Assembly (NCBI GenBank): GCA_023374025.1
Contig: SIJG01000190.1
Location: 90,814-154,813, forward strand
Direction: 5' to 3'
Length of the DNA stretch: 64,000 bases
From: Heterodera schachtii
Taxonomy: Eukaryota > Nematoda > Chromadorea > Rhabditida > Heteroderidae
The notes under the pieces were generated by a model. That model worked only from the letters and a program-made list of their open reading frames with translations. It was not told where the DNA came from and made no database searches. This document shows positions 45,420 through 56,109 of this stretch, one piece after another; position 1 is the stretch's first letter, and each line of letters begins with the position of its first letter. Made by a program: the position numbers and the translations under genes.

Positions 45420-46360
45420 ATTTTTTGCGCTCTTTTTCAAAAAAAACTTTTGGGGAACAGAAGGGGGGATGGGCGGCGGTGCTGTTAGGAGCCGCGAGGA
45501 AAATTTTTTTTTGAAAATTTGCAATTTGTTAACAGATTTTTCCTAAAAAATACCAATTTTTTGCAATTTTGGGACATTTTTTTGCAAAAAATTGGAGTTT
45601 TGGGGGGCCGGCGGTGCCGATAGGCGCCGCCGAAAAGTTTTTCGGAAATCTTTAATTATTTTATTAAGAAAATTGTTCAAAATTTCATAAATGTCAACCT
45701 TTCCCCCCTTCGTTGTCGAATTAACTTTTTAAATTTTTACAACGCTCGGAGTCCCCAATTCCCCGAATTAGTGTCGGGGAGTCGGGGGGCAAAAAGTCGG
45801 GGACGGGGACCTCGGGGAGCGACACGTCGGGGGTCGGGGCGGGGAATAGGCCCAAAAATGTCGGGGAGCTCGGGGACGGGGAGCAACCCTACTTTTAGGG
45901 ATGTGCGAGAAGTGATTTTTACTGAGACCGAGAAATGACCCCGAGAAACGATACGAGAACCCAGACCCAAAAAAAACCCGAGAAATTTCTCGACTCAGGA
46001 ATCGAGAACCGAGAAATTTAAATGAAATTAATTCAATGTATTTTTTAAAAATCAAAAACACATTAAAAAGGGGGTAGGTCAAATGGAATTTTTGCTATTT
46101 AAACCACTTTTTTTTGCAGTGCGCTTTTTCTAAAAACTTTTCGGGACAGGGGCGTTCCGGCGGTGCCGATAGGCGCCGCCGGAAAATTTTTTAGAATTTC
46201 TTTCTGATTTGTTAACAGATTTGCACCAAAAAATGATCAATTTTTGCGGTTTGAGACAATTGGCGCAAAAAGGCCAATTTTTGCATGGCAAATTTTAGGT
46301 CAACTTTTGAAATCTTAGGGGAATTTTGTGGTACGGCGGCGCCGATAGGCACCGACGGGA
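45420..46360. repeat. Repeats with GGCGGTGCC-GATA-GGCGCCGCC hairpins
   Basis: Near-perfect hairpins with a GATA loop at 45610-45631, 46155-46184 (13-bp stem including TTCCGG) and 46335-46357; a degenerate one at 45476-45492 and a relic at 22883-22905. They sit in diverged blocks sharing GTTAACAGATTT and AAAATTTTTTT context. Not coding. Confidence 0.75.
45740..45895. repeat. G-run-rich tract, probable hAT-like end
   Basis: Dense GGGG runs (TCGGGGACGGGGACCTCGGG and similar) give strong G-quadruplex potential on the plus strand. The right end GAGCAACCCTA reads TAGGGTTGCTC on the minus strand, a hAT-like terminus. It is directly followed by TAGGGATGTGCGAGAAGTG (45896), possibly a second element. 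Confidence 0.5.
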
Positions 46361-46384
46361 AAATTTTTTTTTTAGGATTTTTCA

Positions 46385-47048
46385 TGAATTAAATTAAAAA
46401 AGTATGTTCAAAATTCAATAATTTTTCCTCTTTTCCCCCTTCGCTGGCGACCCCTCCCACCGAAATAGTCATCCTTAACAGTGTAAAAATTTCTCGGTTT
46501 CCGAGACTAAAATTTGCAAATATTTTTTCCTTTTTTTGTTCTTCCGTTATTCTTTTCTTCCTAATTCCAAATTTTCTCATCCAATTTTCAATTGTTCCAT
46601 AGTTAACTCCGATTTTCTTACAAATTTCTTAATAGTTTTTTTTGCTATTCTTTTTTTGAATATTTTCTATTTTGCTTATATTCATTTGACCATTTCAATG
46701 AATTTTTGAATAATTTCAATTTTTCTTCATTTGTTTTTGATTTGTATCATTTATTTTTGCGAAGTCCAAATTGTTTAATCCATTTTTTAATATAAGTTTG
46801 ATTTGCCTCCAATTTTTTCGCTATCTTTCTCACAATTTTATTCCATTCATTTTTTGAAAATTTCTTCCTTTTTGCTTCTTTTATTTTATAATATTTTTTT
46901 TCAATTATTTCTCTTTTATTCTGCTCATTTCGTTGTTTTTCTTCTTTCTTTTCTTCCCATTTTTCTCCAAATATTTCATCAAATGATTCAAAACTTTTTT
47001 GTTTTCTGTTTGATGAATTTTCATTATCCATAATATGATTGGAAGGAA
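46385..47048 (-). pseudogene. HTH-repeat secreted family, copy 9 (pseudogene)
   Basis: The expected initiator is ATT instead of ATG (ATTAAATTCCGCTTATTATT on the minus strand), followed by frame loss; ATG 47031 in another frame leads to ESFDEIFGEKWEEKKEE and repeat 1 up to KKWIKQFGLRKNK and a stop. The remainder has several stops and shifts (NEYKQNRKYSKKE, KFGIRKKRITEEQKK) and fuses into a CGAGAC-type repeat, losing repeat 3. Confidence 0.8.
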
Positions 47049-47199
47049 TAATAAGCGGAATTTAATCTTCTTCAGAAAAATTCAAAATAAAAAATATTTT
47101 TCTCATTTAAAAAAAAATATAATTGATTATTATTTGCTTATATTATTCATACGCATAAAATCGCCTTTCTACTGATTTCCTGTAAAATAAAAAATCCTA

Positions 47200-48775
47200 G
47201 AAAACAAATGATGATTTTAATTATCAATAATTTACTGATCATGGGATAATAAAATTATAAATATATGTGTAAATTTAATTGAAATTGGCAATAAATATAT
47301 CCCAACACATTTTTGTCCCATAAGTTGCCCGGGGAGGGTTAAATTTTGGGGAACCGCCCAACTTTGGCGCCAGCCATTTTGGCGCCAAACGCTATACCAT
47401 TTTCTATTTGTCATCCAAATTAAATAAACATGGTATGATTTTAAAGCGCTTGGTAATTCCTATTAGCATACAAAATTTCAAAAAATTTAAAATTATGGCA
47501 TAGAAAATCAATGTTGAATTTTTCTGGCCATTTTGGCGCCGCAAACCATAACATTTTTTTAACCTAATATAATTTTTTGAAATTGCAGGCTAATAGAGAA
47601 CGCTTAAATCCACCGTAATTGTCTTTTTGCAAAAATAAATGTTTTCTAAATTTTATATAAATTGGTGCGTTTTTTCCTGGATTAAAAAATTCTCATAAAA
47701 ATGACATTATGACAAAAAAATCCTGGTCACCCCCCTTTGGTCCCGAATCCCAAAATCACTTTTAATTTTGTATCTTTTTTTTAAAATATGATAAAAATGC
47801 CAAATAAAATTTATATAATAGAGCAAAAAATTGCGGATTTTTGTAGTATTTTATTTTAACGGAGTGACTTTTCAAAATCGAGTTCTGAATTTTCTGAATT
47901 TTCGAATTTTTCCAGAAAATTTTTCCAACATATAGATCATCAAACGCTAGAGCTTAAAAAGCTCTATAATTTTGGTCTAAGGCATTTTTGGCTAAAACCG
48001 ACCCCTGACGAGTTATGGGCCCGGGACTCAAATGTCCCGCTAGGCCTATTTCCGGGAAAAATCGAAAATTTTCCAAATAATTTACCAATCGATAGAGCTC
48101 GAAAAGCTATGTTTTGGAAGTGGTCTCTGTTTTCCCGGGAAAATTCGTTAAAAAATCATAAAATTCAAAAAGCCGAAAACCTCCTAGGGGGTCTAACTCG
48201 AAAAATTTTGAAAATTTTCGAAATTTTAAAATTTGGGAATCGAGCTTTCAAAGCTCTACAATAGTCCCGATGGCACCCCCTCCCTCGGTCAGATCAAACC
48301 CGGGCGTGGTATTCACCGGGGACTGAAGTGGACAAAGTTGGTACTGAATTTTTGTAGAAGCACCCAGCCCAGGGGGTTAGTGATAGAGGCCTGTAATTTT
48401 TTTTAACTTTTGGTCAACACTTCAACTTAGGGCCCTCACAGCGAATTTTTGGTTTGAGTTTTTAGGAAAAAAAGTTATGGGCCCTAAAATGCGCGAAAAA
48501 ATGAGAATTCAGTCCCTGGTGCTCCGGTGCGGCGCTGAAAATTTTCTCTATAGTTTTCCCAAATGCGCCGTCCCAAGTTGCATATGCATGCCAAATTTCA
48601 GCCACTATCTATTCCCTTTCTCCTCAAATTAGTTTTTGAAGCGAAACCCTTTACTAACAATCGTCATATATAAATTGTAAATTTAAAAAAGAATTAAAAA
48701 AATACATTAATCTTTTGGAATCAATAAAAATCCATCATGACACATAGCTTTTAAAAAAAAATTAAATTTTTTTAA
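47200..48775. repeat. Duplicated non-coding tract E (partner of 36340-37195)
   Basis: GGGGAACCGCCCAACTTTGG at 47348 and TTTTCCTGGATTAAAAAATT at 47673 match 36400-36420 and 36752-36775. TTTGGAATCAATAAAAATCC directly before the gene ends is also shared (37138 and 48714). Both tracts lie immediately 3' of subfamily-B copies 8 and 10, so the copies moved as part of larger duplications. A segment near 47720-48650 with CAAATGTCCCGCTAGGCC and GGTGCTCCGGTGCGGCG is present only here. Confidence 0.75.
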
Positions 48776-49462
48776 TTAATCTTCCATTATTTCATCTTTT
48801 CCAAATTGTTTTTTCCATTTTCTAATGCTTGAATGTTTCAATATTTTTGAAATTGCATTATCACTCATTTCCGGATTTTCTCTTTTTGTTTGCCAATACA
48901 TTTTCATTTTTTCCATTTTTTCTTCCTCCGTTATTCTTTTCTTGCTAATTCCAAATTTACTCTTCCAATTGTCAATTGTTCCATGGCTTACTCCAATTTT
49001 ATTGCAAATTTCGGCATAATTTTGGTGCCATTCTTTTCTTGAATATTTTCTTTTTTGTTTATATTCATTTTTCATTTCAATGAATTTTTGAACAATTTCA
49101 AATTTTTCATCATTGGTTTTTGATTTGTAGCATTTATTTTTTTGAAGACCAAATTCTTTAATCCATTTTCGAATATAACAACTATTTGTCAACAATTTTT
49201 TTGCGATTTTACTATCAATTTTATGCCATTCATTCGTTGAATATTTTCTTCCTTTTTGCTTTATTTTTTCTTTTATTTTTAAGAATTTGCCAATCATTTC
49301 TCTTTTATTCTGCTCAATTCGTTTTTCTTTTTCTTCCCATTTTTCTCCAAATATTTCATCAAATGTTTTTTGTTGCAACTTTTTCTTTTCTGTTTCAATA
49401 TAATTAATATTAATTATGATGATCAAAAATATAATTAAAATGAATATTAGGCATAATTTCAT
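48776..49462 (-). CDS. HTH-repeat secreted protein, copy 10 (intact)
   Basis: Uninterrupted single-exon frame of 228 residues. Signal peptide MKLCLIFILIIFLIIIININ (cleavage about residue 22-25), QQKTFDEIFGEKW (30-42), then three repeats: residues 51-105 (GRKYSTNEW...IAKKLLTNSCYIRKWIKEFG), 118-171 (KRKYSRKEW...EICNKIGVSHGTIDNWKSKF), and 180-221 (NAISKILKHSSIRKWKKQF), ending KDEIMED. It belongs to subfamily B (MKLCLIF start, QKTFDEIF, DEIMED tail) with copy 8, and lacks the upstream block of subfamily A. Upstream text GAGATGATCATTTTGGCATT (about 49661) is shared with copy 8. No known family recognised; role as for copy 6. Confidence 0.85.
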   Translation of the reverse strand: MKLCLIFILIIFLIIIININYIETEKKKLQQKTFDEIFGEKWEEKEKRIEQNKREMIGKFLKIKEKIKQKGRKYSTNEWHKIDSKIAKKLLTNSCYIRKWIKEFGLQKNKCYKSKTNDEKFEIVQKFIEMKNEYKQKRKYSRKEWHQNYAEICNKIGVSHGTIDNWKSKFGISKKRITEEEKMEKMKMYWQTKRENPEMSDNAISKILKHSSIRKWKKQFGKDEIMED

Positions 49463-50089
49463 CTCCTTTTAATGAAATGTTGTTTAAAATTATAATTTAT
49501 TTATTTTAAAAGATTAACTTTAACTCAGAAAGAAAATTAAAAAATGTTTCTTAAAATTTAGTCTAAGAGATTCATTAAAATTTAATATTGTAATTGAGTT
49601 TTATAGAAAATTATTAAAATAATATTATAACTAATATTTCTATAATTTGCTATTTAAATGAGATGATCATTTTGGCATTGATTATTTTTTAATGAAAGAT
49701 TTTAACTCTATTAGCATCATAATTGATATTTTGATTAATATTTCGTTATTTTGTATTATTTTTTGATGGAAATGAAAAAATGTTTATAAAATTATAAACA
49801 AATTTTAAATACCATTGGATAGAAAGTCGACTTTTATGGGTTTTTAATATTACGCCCCCATAGCGAGAAATAAAAAAAAGTTATGGGGCTTCAAAAACGA
49901 AATTTTAGGCCTAAGGGCCAATTTCCTGCTTTGTTCACTTTCTATTAATTACCAACCTTTACATTTATTATTATTTGTGCTTATTTTTACTAAAGAAAAA
50001 CTATTATACATTTTTCATAGCCTAAAAAAATAATTCTTTTAAATTGTTTATTTATCTTATAAATTAATTAAAATTTATAGATTTTCTTA

Positions 50090-50195
50090 TTGGATTTGAA
50101 CCCGAGCTACAAAAACGCGACTTTGACCAACTGAGCCACCAACTTTAAATGAAAGAACAGCCAAAATTTCAATTTTTGATGCCCCATAACTTTTT
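50090..50195 (-). repeat. tRNA-derived SINE-like repeat, copy 2
   Basis: Minus strand A-box TGGCTCAGTTGG (50139-50128) and B-box GGTTCAAATCC (50102-50092). It continues like the copy at 11188-11290 into AATTTCAATTTTTGATGCCC and ATAACTTTTTT. Better preserved than copy 1 but without a complete cloverleaf. Confidence 0.65.
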
Positions 50196-50573
50196 TATTT
50201 CTCAGGATGTTTTTTCATAAATTTAATTCATTTTTATTTTTTAATTGGACATCTATTTAAAACAAAATTTTTTTAATAGTTCTAATTGATAAAGCACTCT
50301 GTGCCTTTCTAATTCAATACAGTGGAGAAAAAAAAGCTTGTTTCATGATTTTATGTTCATTTTAATAGAAAATAATAATCATTAAATTATATGTATTTTT
50401 TAAATCTTTATGGAAATCAGAAAAAATATTTCGATATTTTATAGTTTGTTTTAATAAGAAAATTGTTTTTGTGGCATACTTCATGTATAAATCAATAAAT
50501 GGTCATCAATAATAAAAAAATAATAATAATTTACATTTTGATTAAAAAATTCAATTGCGAATAATTTTAAGAA

Positions 50574-51277
50574 ATGAAAATTTTCCCTTTATTATTTTTA
50601 ATTGTAATTTTAAATATCAAATTTGACCAAATTGGAGCAGAAAAGAAAAAATTGCAAGAAAAATCATTTGATGAAATATTTGGAGAAAAATGGGAAGAAA
50701 AAGAAGAAAAAGAAAGAAATGAGAAGAGAAAAAGAGAAATAATTGGAAAATATTATAAAATAAAACAAAAAATAAAGGAAAAAGGAAGAAAATATTCAGC
50801 AAAAGAATGGAATAAAATCAATCAGAAAATAGCGAAAAAATTGGGTACAAATCGCAAATATGTTTATGAATGGATTAAAGAATTAGAACTTAATCAGAAA
50901 AGAAATAAATGTCACAAATCAAAAACTGATGAAGAAAAATTAGAAAGTGTTCAAACATTTTTTGAAATGTTAAAAAATATAAACAAAAAAGAAAATATTC
51001 TGAAAAAGAATGGATACAAAATTATGCCGAAATTGGCAAGAAAATTGGAGTTAATCAATTCACAATTAATAAATGGAAGAAACAATTGGGCATTCGATGT
51101 AGAATAACGGAGGAAGAAAAAATGGAAAAAATGAAAAAATATTGGGAAATAAAAGGCGAAAATTCAGAAATGTCTGATCATACAATTTCGAAAATTTTTA
51201 AAATTGATAGACAAAGATTGTTAAATGGAAGAAACAATTTGTTGAAGAAATATCAGAAGAATGGTTATATGAAATGA
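50574..51277 (+). pseudogene. HTH-repeat secreted family, copy 11 (two frameshifts, plus strand)
   Basis: Starts MKIFPLLFLIVILNIKFDQI (signal peptide), QEKSFDEIFGEKWEEKEEKE and a complete repeat 1 (KIAKKLGTNRKYVYEWIKEL). A shift near 50970 moves repeat 2 to the next frame (AEIGKKIGVNQFTINKWKKQ), and a second shift near 51215 affects the end of repeat 3. One of only two plus-strand copies. Lacks the subfamily-A upstream block. Confidence 0.85.
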
Positions 51278-51958
51278 AAGAAATATAAAAAATTCATTTG
51301 TCGATGTTTTTTTGTTCCGTATTTTCCCATTTTCATATAATTTTATTGTTGGATTTTGTGTCCAATTTTCTGTTTCAAATTTACCTAAATTTATTACTAA
51401 TTTTTCAAATTATGGAAAATTTTTTGCAAATTTTGTTAGGTATTTAATGGGTCCTTTCCATGTTTTTTTTTTATGTAAAATCTGATTCAACAACAAAACA
51501 TGCACTAAATTTGTTCATAATTTGCAATTCATAAATTAATTAAATTTAATTAATTAATTCAAATGCATTTCACATAATTTGCGATTCATAATTAATTAAA
51601 TTTCATTAATTAGTTTTTAAATAGATTTTCAACGACGGAGGAACAAAACGAAAAACACCTATTCATTTTTTGCAAATTTTAATTGGGTTGCGCCGAATGC
51701 ACTTATGCAATATCGGAAATTTGTATCTTTACAAACAATAAAAATAAAAAATAAATTAAAAAATGTGTATTATTCTCTTTCGATTCACCAAAGGCATTTA
51801 TAAAATTCTTTTGGATTTTTAAATTAGTCTAATAAAATTTTAAATAAATTTGCAAATTCTTAAATTTTATTCAACCAATTTAAAAATATTTTAATTTATT
51901 TTCATTAAAATTAAAATTATTTTACTTCTAATAACAACGAATTATTTCATCTCCTAAA

Positions 51959-54900
51959 ATGATCGGCGCAAAACAAAATTTGAATAAAGTGACAAATTAC
52001 CGTTATAGTCCTCTGCTGATGAAAAACAATAATGACGAAGAGGATGAGGACAACATCCATGTAAATGGACAAAATTTTAATTGTGAGTTTAGTCAAATTA
52101 AAGGAATTAAAAACTAAAATAAGAGTAATAAAAAAGTGGGAAAAAGGTTTGAAATTTAAAATCGTAAATATGCAATTTAAATTAAATTTTGAATATTTTC
52201 GATGCGAATGATCAGTTGAAGCAAAGCAAGCTTATCAGAATGACCTAAAAAATCGAATTTAAAATGGCAAAAATATTAGGTTAAATTTTAAAAATTTAAA
52301 GGTAATTGAAGGTCCGAACTATCGATAAAAGAAAATTGTAAAAATTTTCGTAAATTTTTTTGGATTTCTAGATTGTTGATAAAATTCCATTAAAACATAG
52401 TTTTATTTAATGGACAATGAAAATAATTAGTTGGAAATTTACGACCATAATTTAAATGTAAAACAATTTTTTCAGATAACTCATCCAGAAGATTGTGCAA
52501 AAAATTCATTCTGATTGTCATAATATTGATCTGCCTGATCACTTTTTCCTTATTAACTACCAGTGTGTTGAATAGTTCAGTGATCACTCGACAAAATATT
52601 GTAAGTTCGGGTTCACATTTGGACAGAAGAGGACAATTGGATAGTGGACATTACGACAGTAAAATATATTTTTTAAGATTACCAAGTTATATTGAATTTT
52701 CTTAAGTCTGATCAGGCATTAAAGTAGTTAAGTGATTCAATCTAAAGCCAATATAAAAAATGTTGTTGAAAGAATAAACAAGTTCAAATTTATTGCTGTT
52801 TATTAATGAGTTAGGCGCTTATGAATTGACTGATCTGGCTGAAATAATTTCCAAATGTCTGTCCTAACAAAAAATTTTTTATTCCTAAAGCGATTTATAA
52901 TAGCAAAAAAAAAATCCATCCAGAGTCCTAATTTCCAATTGTCCGCTTCTGTCCAAATGAGTTCATTGTCCAAATATCCGGTCACGCATCCCCGACCCAA
53001 TTTGGTGCTTTGCAAATGTATTTTGTTGCAATCCAAATCGGATGAGAGTGTGTTTAAATCTTTTTGTTTTTATTTTAGAAAAATTTATTTAAATTCTTTT
53101 TTTTTTTTTTTTGCTGTTTTTGTGAAAATTTCCTCCCCGACAATTTTTTAAATTTTGCCAACCCATCACCGACAAATTTCAGTTTTTCACGCAAGAAACA
53201 TGCCCACTAATTAACTCATCAGCATTTCGGAGCGCAATTGAACACCAAAAACGCGGACTGGTCCAGCTATTTGTGGCTAATGGTCAGCTCGACGTGAATG
53301 GCACCTGGACATTGATTCCACAACATTACAATGTGCGGCCAATTAGAATTTGAAATATTTCTCACCATAATTTGCCTTGTACAGTACCCAACTAAGCTGG
53401 TACAGTAATCACTGTGTCTGGTGGAAGTTCGGATTTTTCCAAAAAAAAGCAATTTTCTGTTAATAATTTTGTACTTTTTTGACTGGGAACCAAATTATTT
53501 TTGTCATTTAAGTTGGGCTTTTCACACTTATTTTTCACCTATTTCTGCTGCAATTTTTCAAAAATAACAGCATAAAAAATGACGTCAGAGATTTTTGGAA
53601 AATTAATATGAATTTTTGATTAATTTTTCTTGAATTTATCACTAGGTGTTTTTGTGAGTTTTCTTTATTTTGTCATCTTTTTTTGTTTTTTTTAGCAAAT
53701 TTGGGGCAATCTGTTCAACAAACTTAACGTGCTTAAACTTCTATCGGACGGTGAAGAGTACAAATATTTTATCGCCTTCTCATCGAAACAATCAGCGCGA
53801 CATTGCACATTTATCACGCTTGTTAAGTTTAATTGGGTAATTTTTGTACTAATTACCAATGATCCGCCAGCTTTGGAAAATATTTTTTATTATGAACTAA
53901 TAACTGTAAAAATGCTTTAAATAAATGCAAATAATATGCCAAAAAAAAAATAATAATATAATTTTTATGTGTTGGACATGCGGTCGACGCGGAACGCAAT
54001 TTGACCCAAATTTTCCCAGAATGCCGTCTGGTCACTGCTGATCCGGCAGCAGAAATCAACGCCAATTTGACGCGCCAAATTGGCGGCACTTTTGTCCAGG
54101 CGGCGGTTGGCGGTGAAACGGCCACGGGACAGCCAGTGAATTTTTGGGGAAAAGGTAATTAAGGTAATTGTGTGAGCACTAATGACCGTCGAGAGTCTCT
54201 CTGTATCGAGCATTTCGAGATTCTCGGTAACTCGAACAAAGTCTCGAGTTCCGCAAAATAGTAATCATTTTTGTCTAAATCCTGTACGGTTTTCTCTATC
54301 TTTGTTTGGCGTTATCACTTTTCCTAGGTTTTTATTTTTTAGAACCTAAAAAACCTAAAAAAAAATTTGACAAAACAATCGACCCCAAAAATTCCAGGAA
54401 AATAAGGACCTAAGAATCGACCCAAAAATTTCTAAAGACACATGCCTAATAAAGGAAAAAATTTTTTCTCAAAATTCGTCTCCAAAATTTATTTATTATT
54501 TTTTTGAATTTTGTTTTTAAAAATTATATATCTCAATACTAAGTTGGCTTAATTTTGTTGCTTTTTAAATTAAATTTTTACAATTTTACACCCCCTAAAT
54601 TTGGAACTTTTTGCACCTCTTTTCCCATTTTTAGCGCCTATTTGAGGTATTTTATACCTAATAACTAACTATTTTGACGGTTTTTAGCACCTAAAAATTG
54701 TATCCCCACTAATTATCGGCAGATAATGCGCTTTGAAATAGGCACCGAAAACGATTTGACAGTGAAGTCGGGGCGTCGTTTGTGTACAGTATTCATTTAA
54801 GGCAAATTAGTTATACTTAGTTAACCAAATTCAATTAACTTGACTAATCAAAATCCAAAGAAAATTTTATTTTCCAACTTTAGAATAAAACTGAAATATA

Positions 54901-56092
54901 TTACAATATAAGCTACAATAATTTTGAATCTAATCAGATAAAAATAAAAAACATTTTCAAAATTAAAATCCCAATAAATCACTTTTCTTCTGCTGAATTT
55001 AATAAATTAATGTTTATTTTAAAAATTTAAAAATTTTTTATAAATTTAATAAATAATTATTTTCTTGATTTTTCATTTTTTCAGATGTGTTGGTCACTGG
55101 TGTTGTTGAGCGTAAATTGCTCCCACAAATTGGAATTGTCGAATTCTTAAACAATAATTTTGACTGGGCACAACAAAAAGTGGTCGACCTGCTGCTGATC
55201 GACATTGAAGGGGCCGAGTTTGGCATTTTGGAGCAATTAGCAGGCAATTAATTAATTGTTACTAAATTACCTAATTATGCTAATACATATTTTTTAATTG
55301 ACACAGATCACTACGACAAATTTCCTGTTGCCATATGCCAGATAAACGTCGAGTTGAGTTTTTTATAAAAAAATGTATTTGGCAAAAAAATTCGTGAAAA
55401 TTTCTATGTTTGAGTGAAAAAAAACCCAAATAAATTTAATATTTTTCATTTGGAAGTTGGATTAATAAAATTTATTAAAATTAGAAATGAAAGTTCATCA
55501 TGGATATAACTTTATATAACTTTTTTTTTGTCATCCAAATCCAACATTATTGGTATCATTCGAAAGCTTAACATGTTTAGAAACTTTTTCTAAGATTTTT
55601 CTTCGCGATCAGACAATTATCAAAAAAGTTATACACAAAAATTGCAAAAAATCGAAATTTTTGAAGTTTTTTCATAATAAATTTTTTCCAGGCTTGAAAA
55701 ACTTTTCGTCTTTTGTAAGTCTAATAGAGCATGTTAAGAGCTTTCGAATGATACCAAGATTATTGGATTTGGATAACAAATAAAAAAGTTATAGTGGAAA
55801 AACTTGCTGGCGCCCAACCGTGCGCGCCCAACTGATCGGTTCCGCCGTTTTTCTATTAAAAGCCAATATTAATTAATTTTCTCACATATTACAGGTGCAT
55901 GACCCCTCATTGTTGATGGCCAATTACACCCACCAAATGTTCTACCGTACATTTGACCGTATCCTTCGCCATGGTCATTTTGCGCTGATCCACACCGACA
56001 TGTTCACGGGTGCCGCCCCATTGCATTTGTTCCTCAGAATGTTCTTCGTCAATGTGGACCAGGAAGTGTGCATCAGGAAATTCCTTTGCTAA
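51959..56092 (+). CDS. FkbM-type methyltransferase domain protein, type II membrane, 8 exons
   Basis: Exons: 51959-52082, 52476-52600, 53183-53332, 53696-53822, 53969-54154, 55085-55243, 55307-55353, 55895-56092; about 371 residues. A cytoplasmic N-terminus (NNNDEEDEDN) is followed by a transmembrane segment (FILIVIILICLITFSLL, about 52-70), a luminal stem, then a Rossmann methyltransferase core of the kind common in nematodes: GVGHAVDAERNL (SAM-binding region), ADPAAEINANL, GGTFVQAAVGG, LLLIDIEGAEF (about 274-282), CQINVE, VHDPSLL, and a C-terminal FFVNVDQEVCIRKF. Substrate unknown. Intron 6 uses a GC donor (GCAATT) with AG, a known minor class. Introns 4 and 7 keep frame only with TT donors (TTAAGT, TTGAGT), and intron 4 ends in TTTTTAT rather than AG. 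This may be base errors, decay or unusual splicing. AATAAA at 56168. Confidence 0.82.
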
Positions 56093-56109
56093 CCGTATAT
56101 ATGTACTGT

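Noticed and set aside
45737..46082. Minus-strand Pro/Arg/Ser frames
   Set aside because: Translation of the G-rich and CGAGAC repeats.
50090..50140. Functional tRNA gene
   Set aside because: A and B boxes are present but the acceptor and anticodon stems do not pair.
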